DNA of 64,000 bases from Siphonodentalium dalli (Eukaryota > Mollusca > Scaphopoda > Gadilida > Siphonodentaliidae), in the NCBI GenBank assembly GCA_032622095.1, contig CP136061.1:55255762-55319761 (forward strand), in the 5' to 3' direction. Shown here piece after piece: positions 1-11,700 of the stretch. The translations under genes and the position numbers were made by a program. The first letter of the stretch is position 1. The number at the start of each line of letters is the position of its first letter. Under the pieces are notes generated by a model. The model had not been told where the DNA came from. It saw only the letters and a list, made by a program, of their open reading frames with translations, and did no database searches.

Positions 1-32
1 GAGATGTATAAATCAATCAATCAATCAATCTA
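1..32 (+). repeat. AATC microsatellite, probable 3' tail of a LINE cut by the window edge
   Basis: Five tandem AATC units occupy 11-30. A LINE fragment at 44000-44790 ends in the same style (AATAAATCAATCAAATCAAA), so this is plausibly the 3' tail of a retroposon lying mostly outside the window. Inference from tail similarity only. Confidence 0.45.
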
Positions 33-186
33 GTTTATCATATCTTCATGAAGATACAGATGTTTTAAAGATATGTCCAGGTGCTCCTCTGTTCTGGTGC
101 AAAATACTGGCTAATCATTTTCAGTTTAAAAGAATGATGTTATGCATGTATCCATATGTATCAATGTTTGTGTCCCTCTCACCCTC

Positions 187-625
187 TAGACACCCCTGAC
201 TCGAATGCCCCCACTTTTGATATCTTTAAACCACACAATTAGACTCCTGATTTCATGGAAATTATTATTTGTAAGTTTGGTGCTAATCCACGACTAAACA
301 AATTTTTATCAAATTTAGTGCCCACCCCACCCCCATCTCTCACCAAAGCAGCACCAATATGACGTCTCTAAAATCACATGATTAGATTCCTCATATCATA
401 GATAAGAATGTGTATCAATTTGTTGGAAATTGGCGCTAAAAATATTGTGTATCAATTTTGGTGCCCCTCTCCCTTTCAGTGCACCCCTGACTCGAATGAC
501 GCCACTTTTGACAGCTTTAAGCCATGCCATTAGACACCTCATACCATGGGGATGAATTTATATAAGTTTCGTGGCAATCGGCGACTAAACCAATTCTTAT
601 CAGATTTAGTACCCACCCACCGAAC
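187..625. repeat. Diverged tandem repeat, about 150-bp unit
   Basis: The block starting ACCCCTGACTCGAATG near 187 recurs at 483 with the same following text (CACTTTTGA, ATTAGAC, CGACTAAAC, TTATCA, TTTAGT). A third, weaker copy lies between them around 355-440. Periods of about 150 and 296 bp fit a degenerate tandem array. Open readings across it are antisense chance frames. Confidence 0.6.
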
Positions 626-628
626 CCA

Positions 629-664
629 CACCCCCCCCCCCCCCAAAACAGACAGACAGACAGT
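629..664. repeat. Poly-C run followed by (CAGA)n microsatellite
   Basis: An uninterrupted C run at 631-644 is followed by AAAA and about four CAGA units. It closes the tandem repeat to its left. Such C runs recur through the window as element tips. Confidence 0.8.
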
Positions 665-715
665 CGCAAATATAGATATAGATTGTAGCAGACAATTGTA
701 GTATACTCTTCTTGC

Positions 716-1260
716 AGGAAAGGATTGCCCGAAATATGTTTGCATCGTAGGCGATTCCATGATAAAAGGGGTGTCCAATCTACATTGGACTGACGTGGAT
801 AGTTTTTCAGTGATGACACTAAGAGGCTCGCTCGCAAAGTTGCTAAAAGGGAAGTGGACGTTACTTGCGATTTCATAATGATACATGTTGGAACAAATTA
901 TATTTGGACTTACAATTCTAGTGAAATGGCGGCTGAGTTTAACAACCTTATAACGGCGATTAGAGAAGTGTCTGTGTAAAATCATAGTGTCGGCCATATT
1001 TCCACGACCAGTGGATTTCAAGTGGTCACATGACAAGAGTTATTGATTGTAACAGAGCTGTTAGAAAAGTTTGTCAACAGAGGGGAGTAGTCTTTGTGCG
1101 CACGTACAGAGCGTTTATGGAATTTAAACAAGGGGTCCCCAATAGGCACATGTTTCAGACATATGATGGAGCCTCATGGAGGGTTGCATTTAAATTTAGA
1201 AGGAACCAGAGTACTAAAAAAAATGTTCATGCAAGTCATCAGGCGTCTGAAAATTGATTT
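716..1260 (+). pseudogene. Broken SGNH/GDSL-hydrolase-like domain, retrotransposon derived
   Basis: Translating the + strand in pieces gives the blocks of the SGNH-hydrolase-like domain often carried by invertebrate retroelements. A GDSMIKG block lies at about 750 (nucleophile Ser in GDS). An IHVGTN block lies at about 885-905. A GLHLNLEGTRVLKK block lies at about 1180-1225. The reading shifts frame near 850, meets a stop near 978 and shifts again before 1180, so it cannot encode an intact protein. The DxxH catalytic pair before GLHLN is damaged (it reads MEPHG). No reverse transcriptase was found beside it. Assignment to a transposon is from known occurrence of this domain in LINE-like elements; the domain call rests on the block order. 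Confidence 0.6.
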
Positions 1261-1568
1261 TGGTTCGAAATTATTTTTTCAGATGGAGAGAGTTCTGTCC
1301 AGTGGGCGATGGCTTCCTCTTCGTTAGGTGTTTGAGGACTTTATGATTCCTCTGGCCTTCCGCTTTTTCTTACCGGATCGGTTTTTGGTGGCCTGCCGGC
1401 TCCAAATATATGTAAGTACATGTATATTATACTAACACACATTTCGTGTACGCTTGGCTTGATTGTCTGTGAACTGTATTGTATCTCTGCAACTTTGAAT
1501 TCAATTGGTATTCATGGTTAATAAGGCCACAATAAATGCATAATTATAATCACTAGTTGATTGATGTT

Positions 1569-1836
1569 ATAAGGAATCTCTTATTGCGCTTAAACGCAAT
1601 ATTTAAGAAGTATTCTTATTGGGCTTAAGCGCAATAAGGACTAATTGCGCAATTAGCCACATTACATAAACTCCCTATAAGTCAAATGGTGTAGTCCATG
1701 GTACAATGTGTGGAGCAAATATAGGATAATTCTACTATTTGCAGAGGGGCGATCTCATGAGGGAGATATTAATTGTGCTTAAGCGCAATAAGAATATTCC
1801 CAACTAGAGATTCCTTATTGCACTTAAGCACAATTA
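1569..1836. repeat. Cluster of GCGCTTAAGCGC palindromes, inverted-repeat element
   Basis: Variants of the palindrome TTGCGCTTAAGCGCAA occur at about 1584, 1622, 1777 and 1824. The outer copies are arranged as an inverted pair: AAGGAATCTCTTATTGCG on the left, and AGAGATTCCTTATTGCAC on the right. The motif recurs at 9815-9865 and 10912-11096. Confidence 0.6.
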
Positions 1837-1859
1837 TCTACTAAATGTCAATTTGGCTT

Positions 1860-4800
1860 CCCATAATTCATAAACAGGTCTGGCTGAATTCAGATATATA
1901 TTCTGCTCTCAAACTGGCTGTTTTCGATAATTAACTATAATTTATAAATGCTAATTTTAGCATAAAAACTATGTTTCGCCATTCTCGAATCCCTTCAAAC
2001 AAATCAATACTGTCACTCGTGTTGCGTATTGGCGACACAGAGATGTCCATTATGTGTGAAAACCGATGTCAGTCATAACGTTTTAATAACTCTCTTATAA
2101 GTTATAGGGGCCTACTAGTACTATACTATAGTTATACATTGCGGAATACCTTGAAAACTATATTTAATACAATATTCAACACAGAAGATGCAATGTCTTT
2201 ATTAGTTCCGGAAATAGTATCCAGTGCTGATAAAAGAAATATGATTGGTGCTCTAAAATTATTAAATAGATGAAAGGGGGACATATGATCTCTGATACTA
2301 GCCCGAGATTAACCGAGCGAGCACAACTGACTAGAGCTCACAACTTAAGCTTACCGCGCACACTATCTCTATTAAATAATGTTGTAAACGAATAGTTATC
2401 AGTATCGCTCACAACCCGTTAGAATAGAGGTGTGCGAGTTAAAATGCTTGAGGTTATGTGTGCACAATTCTGGTAATGCTCCTTTCCGTTTTAGCAGTGG
2501 GGTACGGGACTCAGGAGTGTCTTCGAGGGGGTATATCTTTGTTTTACAAGTGATTTAGTTCACTTTTTCACAGAAAATAGTCCCCACTGACCCCAGGATA
2601 TTTACATTCACACAAAATCAAAATCACTGTCTATAAATTGCAACACTTATTTAGTCACAAAACAAGTGATGTTTTTTATTTGTTTGAAAGTAACTGGATA
2701 ACACTATAATGACTATTATTATTAACATGGTGAGGGTACGGTAACCGAAATTTGATGCGCAAGTTTGCGCTTCTAGTTTTTATTGAAAAACAGCTGGTTC
2801 GAGAACAAAATATATAGCTGAATTCAGCTAGGTTGGCTGAATACAGCTATTGACTATTGTAGCTGTATCCTCATTCCTCAGTCTCACATTTGACAGACCT
2901 GGTAAAGTTCAACCGAAATTTTCAATTTCAATTCGGTTTAATTCAAAGTGAAAACAATCTAAACAAACCCGTACTATAACGAAATGTGCTGATTTTATCG
3001 GTTGTCTGAACTGAATATTTGTGAATGTACAAAACTCCTTCAATCAGAATATTATATTTTGTGAAACAACTTAGAAACTTATCGTCCAAAATAAACTTCA
3101 GCGGTCTTCCATTAGGTCTCCATAGCCGCTTTCTGGTGTCAAGTAAAACGCGCATCAGTTCTGCGCAATGAATCCAAGTATTTATTCCATTTCCGACTTG
3201 GTGAAATTTAGAGTTACTCCACTTCGTATGCAAAGATGGTGATGAGAAATTTTACACAATTTTAGGGATCACTAATTTTAGGTCTGTGTCAGTCGGGTTT
3301 AGCACCAGCTTCATCAGCTCTGGTGGCTCATGTTGACCTAATGCACCGTGTGCCTTATCAAGTGAACCACATGACGCATGCATCCCAATTGCAAGCAAGC
3401 ACTGTTCAAAGGAACAATTCCTAAAATGTGCCAGAAGCATTGCTATCGAATTGTACAGAACATTGAATCATTTATTGCCTAAATAGCCCATATAACTGCA
3501 TATAATAATAATAGTTTGCGCTGCAGCTGACGACATCACAATTATTTACCCGCAAAATGGCTGGGTCTCCAAGTTTATTGAAATAACCTAAATATAGTAC
3601 GGTACAGCGCGAAGAACCAATTCATATAGCGAGTAGGTTCTTCAATTACCGAGGAGCCAAATGAATTATGAAGAACCAATTCTGATTCGCACACAAATAG
3701 TTATATAATGGATGTGTTAAAATTTAGTTATTGCAAACTGGCCTTGAATAGTTATAATGGATGTTTTTAGTCATTGCAAACCGACCGTGATCATGCTTTA
3801 TATATATATATATTGATGTCGTTTTGCTAAAACCAAAACCAGCTATTATTAAAAAAATTAAAATCAAATCGTTCGGATTAGCGCGACCAAAGACCGCGAA
3901 AATTCCAATTTAGAAAATGATAACGGTACTTTTTCTTAACAGCCTCAGTTTACCCTACCAGCATCATATCAATTCAACAGGGCCAACAAACATCAGAGTA
4001 AACTGGCAGGACCACTTAACCAGGGGTGGCTCCTAATGTGTACAATGTCAAATTCAAGTTATTGGATACCTATCAGTAAGCTAGCCTATTATATATATAA
4101 GAACAAAATGTATCTATTTCTCATGTTCTTATTGGTGCATGGTGTTGATTTTGTGTATTTATATATTTTTGGCATATATACCCTCTAGGCCTATATACGA
4201 ATTAGGCCTTGGGTCCCTTTAAAATCATTGAATCGTGTATAGTCTTGAACAGACAAATGCGACCTGGGCGAAAGTTTAAAGATGCACTATCCGATTTGAC
4301 ACACAATAATATAGAATTTCCTAAGCAAATTTTCCGCTTATCAGGAAAAAGACAACGAAAAAATGCTTGCAATCACATGTGCTTAAACTTTCAACAGTAG
4401 AATGTGATAATATCTGAATATATGCATATATGCATGCTACAAAGAATCTCCAAATTGTAAATGACCTCTAACGCGAATCAGACTGATAGGGGAAAATATA
4501 GTACGGACATTTTACAGATTGGTATTCGGGTTGGTAAATAGTTGTCGTAGATAAATAGTCAGTCGGCACAGGTTCCTGAAACAAAATTTGTCACAACAAT
4601 ATTGTTCTAATATGACAGATTTATTATTACCAAAAAAAAAAACCTCGATAAAATGCAAATTAAGTATATATGTAGATTTAAAATTATAATTCGTGCAGCA
4701 ATTACATATTAGCATAAATTAATATAGATGAGTACCGTACTCGAAGCCTGAAATAAATACATACTAACTAAAATATCATACCCATTAGTATATATCTTGC

Positions 4801-4950
4801 ATGGTCTTTGGTGTGTTTTGCAATATACATTCTTGTATCTTGTCAATTTGGCCATGCAATTTTCTATACAAAGTTCACAACCACCGATTGGATACATGCA
4901 CGATGCCGTAAAACAGAATCTAGTTCAAGTTGGCTGTGTTGCATGATACA
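1860..4950. other. Stretch without recognisable genes
   Basis: About 3 kb of AT-rich DNA with only short, unconvincing open frames. A short TA microsatellite lies near 3800-3812. No splice-linked reading or known repeat was recognised. Confidence 0.5.
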
Positions 4951-4953
4951 ACC

Positions 4954-5425
4954 TTAAAGGTACTCAATCGGATTCGATGGTCTCCATATCATCAGATTCC
5001 AACAACAACATTTTTGTTTAAATGCCGCTTCAGTTATCAGAATCGATTAATTGCCCAAAAATAATGCTAACTATATACAGTCAACTATATAGTATAAAAT
5101 TGCCCAAAACCTGTTATTTATCAACATTTTGTTCAACGAAATTTTGCCGATTTGTCAAATATCTGACACTGTGAAACAAACAAAAAAACAACTTGATTTA
5201 TGAGTTATCCATCTTCATCCGCAATTTGGTCGGAAACAATCTTCTCGTCGACCTTTACTGGGCCACTAAATATTCCAGGATGAGAAAAATAATAGATTTT
5301 AAAAATCGATGTCTGGTCACTCCGGACTTTGATGGGTGGCTTCCTCGACTCGAATAAAATACCCCCCCCCCCACCCGAAGCCAAATAAATAGTAATTGAG
5401 TGGCGCTTAATCGGATTGAGTCTAA
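4954..5425 (-). mobile_element. Miniature TIR element, family A, copy 1
   Basis: One end reads TTAAAGGTACTCAATCGGAT. The other end reads, as its complement, AATCCGATTAAGCGCCA, an imperfect inverted match. Internal landmarks are shared with copies at 11648, 21070, 33358, 62522 and 63891: TTGTTGTTGGAATCTGAT, ATAACTGAAGCGGC, TGTTGATAAATAACA, GGATGAAGATGGATAACTC and a poly-C run. There is no coding capacity. This copy ends about 50 bp before the leader of gene 1. Confidence 0.75.
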
Positions 5426-5445
5426 GCCTTCGTTGGTGCTATAAG

Positions 5446-5715
5446 TAACGATTATTTCCACATCATTTTTTCGTGACAGCAACCACAGCCCAGCCGATGT
5501 CCGACGTGATTTCGATTTTTTTTGTCGCCCCCCCCCCCCTCCGTAGTTGCTATCGACAACGTCCTGGTAACGTTGAACGTCACGGTGATTATCTCAGTTC
5601 AGAGAAGCGCTTCAGAACACATACGTGTATTGAGCTATCATTTGTTATATTTGTCAAATTATCGTGCTATTTAATATATTTTATTGCTTATATTATTCTA
5701 AAAAACAAGAACAGG
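5446..5715 (+). promoter_or_regulatory. Upstream region / possible 5' leader of gene 1 with an X-box-like site
   Basis: Between the family A element and the proposed start codon lies about 270 bp of non-repetitive DNA. It contains GTTGCTATCGACAAC at 5546-5560, an imperfect palindrome resembling the RFX X-box, followed at once by CCTGGTAAC. RFX sites mark many ciliary gene promoters. No TATA box is obvious. The transcription start cannot be placed. Confidence 0.3.
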
Positions 5716-8700
5716 ATGAATTTATTGCGGTGAGTAAAACTTATTAGTAATATTACCGATTTTCATAGAAGTTCAAGTAAATTGTAACATCAATGTTCTT
5801 ATATATAGGGGACTTATATATGTGACACTGCGTTATCCATTCTGCCGCGGTCGAATTTTCTTGACTCTTCTTTTTTTGTGTGTGTGACAGAGCATAAATG
5901 ATTACTTATAACTCATTTAATATTATGTTTTGCTTGTCCGGATGATATTCTTTAATTAAAGGGCCATATATGACTGAGCGACTCATCACAAAATTCCCCT
6001 TTGGACGATTGCCGATAATTATTATAGTATACTGCGCACATGCCTATTTTTTTCTGTATACTGTATCAGTCCGGAAACGGTGGGCAAGTTTACTCGATAC
6101 ATACAATTCACTTGCCGATGAAACTGTCTAATATGTGTCATATCTATATAATGAACATCGTTTTTTGTTTGATTCTCAGGAACGAACGAAAATGCCCGGA
6201 CCTAAAGGAAGAGATGGATAAGATGTTAGCGGAAAGATATGTTAGAGAAGTTATCTTACCGGGGTCAATAAAGAAGTATGAAAGAGAAGGAATCGTGGAT
6301 GTGATCAAATGTATGCTGGAAAGAGTCGATAAAGTAATTAGAGAACGAGATGATCAGAAGGGAAGAGAAATTGAGAAGACTGTTTGCATGTTGGTTAGTG
6401 ACATCATTCCAGAAGCCATAGACGAGGTTGCAGAAGAAATAAGAATGAAACAAGAGGCTATTATGCAACAAGCTAAAGAGTTAGCAAGTGATGCCATTCA
6501 GGCCGCCGTATTTGAGATGGAAGAAGAGAGAGAACAAGAGAGAAGCCAGCAGGCTAAATTGCTAGTGGGAAAAGTTGTGAAGATGGCTGTGTTGGAAATT
6601 GAAGAAGAGGAAGCGGAGAGAAAAATGTTAGCGTTAGCTAAGGATTTGATACAAAACACAGTGATCCCTAATGCAGTAAAGCAATACGAAAATGAGAAGC
6701 AAAAGGCTTTATTCGAAAAGGAGTTGGCTTATGAAGCTAAGTGGTTGTGTATTGACCTTATAATACCACGTGCTCTCCATGAGGTGGAATTGGAGCTCAT
6801 TGAAGAGCAAGATAATATTATGCATGACCTTATACAGGATGTGGTTATTCCAAATGCATTCATGGAGATCGAGCAGGCGGAGTCGTTGCACAGCCATGGA
6901 CATCCTGAGATCAGACACGTCACCAAAACTGAAGATGTCGACATAGGAAATGGCGAAGAAGATGAGCCCAGAAGTATCTTGTCCCATTTGGTTCGTGGCG
7001 CCGGGGATATAGCAGGTTAGCACATATATGAACATCTCCAAATACATTTTAACCTTTTGATGACGGGAGCTGGCACAGCGTTAAAGAGCATGTGCCAGTG
7101 CATTCTCTTATATATCATATATAAAGAATGTACTAGCTTACATTAAGTTACAAGGTAGATGTAAATAATTTTAGGCCAATGCATTCTCCATATGGGAGAC
7201 TCACATATATAATAGAATGCATTGGCCCATGTGTTTTGCACAATAACGGGAAGCTCCAGTCATTGAAGGATTACAGATACAAACGTGACACCATTCCCAA
7301 ACTAAAATAATAGCAGATGTACCTATAAATGTTCCATGCATATAACGGGTTTTCTTGAATTGATGAGAACTACCATGTAATAACCACTAAAATGGAAAAT
7401 TAAAAAATATAACGATACTATATATATATATGAACAGCATCCTTTTGCCCCACTATAGCTAACAACAGGACCCGAAACAGCACAGACGTGTTGTATCTGG
7501 TCCTGTTGTTACCAGACTTGTATACGTACGCTCAATCATTCTATATTACGTTTTCAGCTGAGTGGGTGTTGGCCAACAAAGAATATGAAGGTGATGCAAG
7601 ATCATATACCAAGGTAAATTGAGTTTTTTTCTTCTGGTTCACTGTTAACATCAACCCAGTCGTTGTAATCGAATTCACTCTACATGCACGTGTCTGATGA
7701 TGTGATCACTGTTTGGAATTTGTCTCAAGGTGGTAATGTTGAATACTGTGTGTATATTTATGTACACACACCAATCAGAACACAAACTAATTATCATATG
7801 TACAAATTGTTCGATCTGGATATATATATTAATGAATGTTATATATATATATATAGTATAGTTTGGATGAACAGTTGTACTCGACGGTATAGTCTCAACA
7901 CCACGAAATAGTACATATTCTCAGAGATAGTCAATGCATTTCAGGTTAATCGTACCATTCACAACATGAGGTGGAACTACAACAACAGAGATGACTCAAG
8001 AATTTTCAAAGATGTATCATGGCAGGCTTGGCTGTTTAAAACTGCACAAATGCCAAAGAAAGGTAACAATCAGTATATATATATATCAATATGTTACACA
8101 TTCATTAATACATTTAATTTGTATTTGCTGTGCACATGGGGACAATAAATATAGGCTGTACCTGAGTGTTGGGTCAATTCATTTAAGTAATGAAAGTAAT
8201 GGAAATTTATTTAAACAAAACACTTTATATTTTACATAATAATATACGATTAAACATCGATACCATGCTATGGGCGGCCATTCGGTCGGAAATTACATGA
8301 AATAAAAGTTAATGGTGGTTTGTGAACACAATTACAATCTATTTCAAAACAATAGTCTCCATTTTCAAACCAATAGTCGTTCTTTGATTCAATAAGAGAC
8401 AATTCCGTGTTAACAGATATAGATTCATAATCAACGTTGACCGATGCTAAATTAATGTTCTATTTTAATTTAATAGCATTCATTGTTCAACTAATATCGA
8501 ATAACAAACAATTAATACAGCTTTGCTCATATTCAGTAAACGTACATTCCGTTTCAATAGCCATATTTTCTCAATCAATAGACAAATTTCAAACCGATAG
8601 ACGATTTCTCACGATCAGTGATTACCGTTATCAAACTAATAGACCTTATTGTAAAACTAATAACTCATTGTAAAACTAATAAATAAAACCGTAATTAACT

Positions 8701-11700
8701 TATTGTAAAACTAATAACTTATTGTAAAATTAATAGACCTTATTGTAAAACTAATAACTTATTGTAAAACCTATATCTAAAACCGTCATTAACTTATTGT
8801 AAAACTAATAACTTATTGTAAAATTAATATAGACCTTATTGTAAAACTAATAATCAATAGACATATTTTAAACCAATATACTCTTTCCCACGATCAATGA
8901 TTACCGTTATCAAACTAATATCTAATAGCGGAATTAACTATTTCAGGTCAAACCAATGAGCTCATTTGAAATTAATGATTAAAACACAAACCTATAAGCA
9001 ATTCGTAAATTAACGCTAGGGGCGCTGGTCACCAATTTTGTTCGCAAAATCCGTGACGTCAGAAATATAGAAATAAACATGGGAGTGCCCAATGTCATGC
9101 CGATGTGACGATTTGGAGTATGAGTTCACTCGGTGCAAATCAAACGACGATAATTATTCACTATATTATATAGGACATATAGTGGAGTAGATTAAGTCAA
9201 ATTTTCAAGGCAATTGTTCAAATTGTTACTAAAGCAATGAAGCATGAAACTTTGCACATATCATGCATGTGTACATCTTCACATACTTTTTATATTATAT
9301 ATGGAGCCACGCTGAAATTTCACTTTAACCCCTCTTTTAAGGGGTTTTCCAAATTTATAGAGCGTTTCGTGATTATATAATTTAATAAATGTCGCAATTA
9401 ATCTCACCATGAAATATACGATTTAAAATTAGGCATATTCAGTACGTGTGACTCTGAGAGATATAATGCCACATTTTTAGGGTAAAATTGGAACTCCCCG
9501 TCCAAGATGGTCGTCAAAATGGCAACTGAAAGAGGAAATTTGACGTGTTTTCGCCAATATCTTCTGGGTCAGTTTCTGCTGTATGTAACTGGTTCAGAAA
9601 TGTGACTTCATTTTGCATTGCTCATGTTAAGAGATAATTGGAGCAATGAATATATGTCATTCGTATGATCCAAGTCCCTCCCGATCCCTCAATAATTCGA
9701 TTATACAAAACTCGGTATGAAATTTAACCAAATATCACCGTTATGAATCTAGTCATATTTTAACAAGAATTTGACAGAACTTTGCAAATTATGACATACA
9801 ATTACTTATGAATTTTTGCACTTAAGTGCAAATATTTTACGTTTAATCACAAATCATTTGCGCTTAAGTGGAAATAGAAATTAATGCATTGATCTCCCTG
9901 AATTAATTTTAAATAGTATAGGCCTAACACATCACTCAAGCAAGCCTGCAAATAGCGTGTTTGTCATTTGCAGAATGAGGTCCACAGAGGGTGAATTTAG
10001 TGATGCTACCCAGCATAGCGGTCTAGCATAACAAAATTCACCCTCTGGGGACCTCATTCTGCTTAGGCCTCATCTTCTGGGAAGTAACTATGGTATCAAA
10101 TTAACATTGTTTTTAGTTACGTTTTCCCATCTGGGAAGTTTCTATATCCCCTAATTTGCAGAAGATAAAATCCATAATCGAGGCTCCAAATGGGTGAACA
10201 TCACCAACTTCAACTGGGGAACTTCAATCTGATCCTAGGACTGCCATAGCCAGTATCCAATAAACTATATCTATCTATCTATCTAGCAGTTGAGAGCCCT
10301 AAGCAGAATGAGGTCCACAGATGGTAAATTTAGTGATGCTAGCCCACTATGCGGTGTAGCGTCACTAAATTCACCCTCTGGGGACCTCATTCTGCAAATG
10401 ACAGACACGCTATTTGCAGGCTTGCACTCAAGTCTATATAGGCCCATCAGATGAGGGAAGCAATCCCCAGTGATCCCTAGATACCGGTACCTTTTATGAC
10501 CATGGAAATGGTATAGATCTGTACAGGATATGTCTCTTTTATAAAATGTAATAGATCTCTGGGATGGAGACACAAATTCTTAGGGACAGGGATGCTGATA
10601 ATATGAAAATAAGTTTTCCCCCTATTTCTATTCAATAAGTACATGTACACCACGAGGGAAGCAAGCCCCCAGTAACCCCTAATTCCCCTTCTATGACCAT
10701 GGAAATGGTATATAGTTGTGCAGGAGATGTCCATTTAATAAAATATACTAGAGCTCTGGGAATGAGGCACCAATTTTGGGACACCAGAGACAGAGATGCT
10801 TTTGACTTTTCAACTTTCGAGTCTGTATGGGCTACTACTATGGGCCCATAATAATATACTATGAGATGGACTCCATCGTTCACACTTAGAGGGAAGTAAA
10901 GGAGTAGTAGGTATTTGCGCTTAAGCGCAAATCATTTACACTTAAAGCGCAAGTGATTCTCGCTTAAACGCAAACAAATTGATAGACACATATTTGTGCT
11001 TAAGCGCAAATGACATTCGCTTAAGCCCAAATTATTTATCCTTAAGCTCAAATATTTGCGCTTAATATTTGTGCTTGAGCGCAAATAAATAATAAATGTG
11101 AAAAGGGCCTCCCATAGTAAGAGGGGACTCTAAATTTCTTGAACATTGAAATTCCCTTTGTTTGAGAATTTGTACATGTTTATATTGAATATTCTCAGTA
11201 AATAATTATTCTGTGTGTTTCAAAAGAAATCAGAATAAATTGTTATTGTTTTTAAGTATCGGTTATAGATAACAGTTAATTAGATTGACTCCCCTCTTCC
11301 CAGATGCATCCTTACTGTGGAAGACCGATCGCCCAGGTCTGTTGGATGGCTCAAACGACTTTTCCCACAATGGCCAGTTTGTACCCTTGATTTGAATGAC
11401 ACATTTAATTGTTTTGTACCATGTTTTTGGTCATTTCACACCATATATTGGTATGTTTCGTTGATTCCCAAAAATGATGAATGGTCATTCGTACATGTAT
11501 GTGAAAAATTATTTTAATCGTGTTAACTTAATGAAAGTGAACATGATTTAACGTTCGTGATGATGACAACCCGACATTTACATGTTAACATATTTCTTTC
11601 TTTTTTTTTCGAAACAAAATGAACAAATTGAAATTGTCGCGACAAAGTTAAAGATGCATAATCCGAATTAACGCCTGAATATTATTATTTCCTTGGCTTC

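Noticed and set aside
517-1036. Two overlapping - strand open frames of 119 and 165 codons
   Set aside because: They run through the tandem repeat, the C run and the (CAGA)n microsatellite, antisense to the SGNH remnant. No domain or splice structure.
5473-5714. Upstream in-frame extension of exon 1 (MTATTAQPMSDV...)
   Set aside because: It passes through a poly-T/poly-C stretch and low-complexity text; the short MNLLR start is simpler. It remains formally possible.
6265-7047. Three - strand frames opposite exon 2 of gene 1
   Set aside because: Shadows of the real + strand coding exon, which has repeat modules and correct splice phases.
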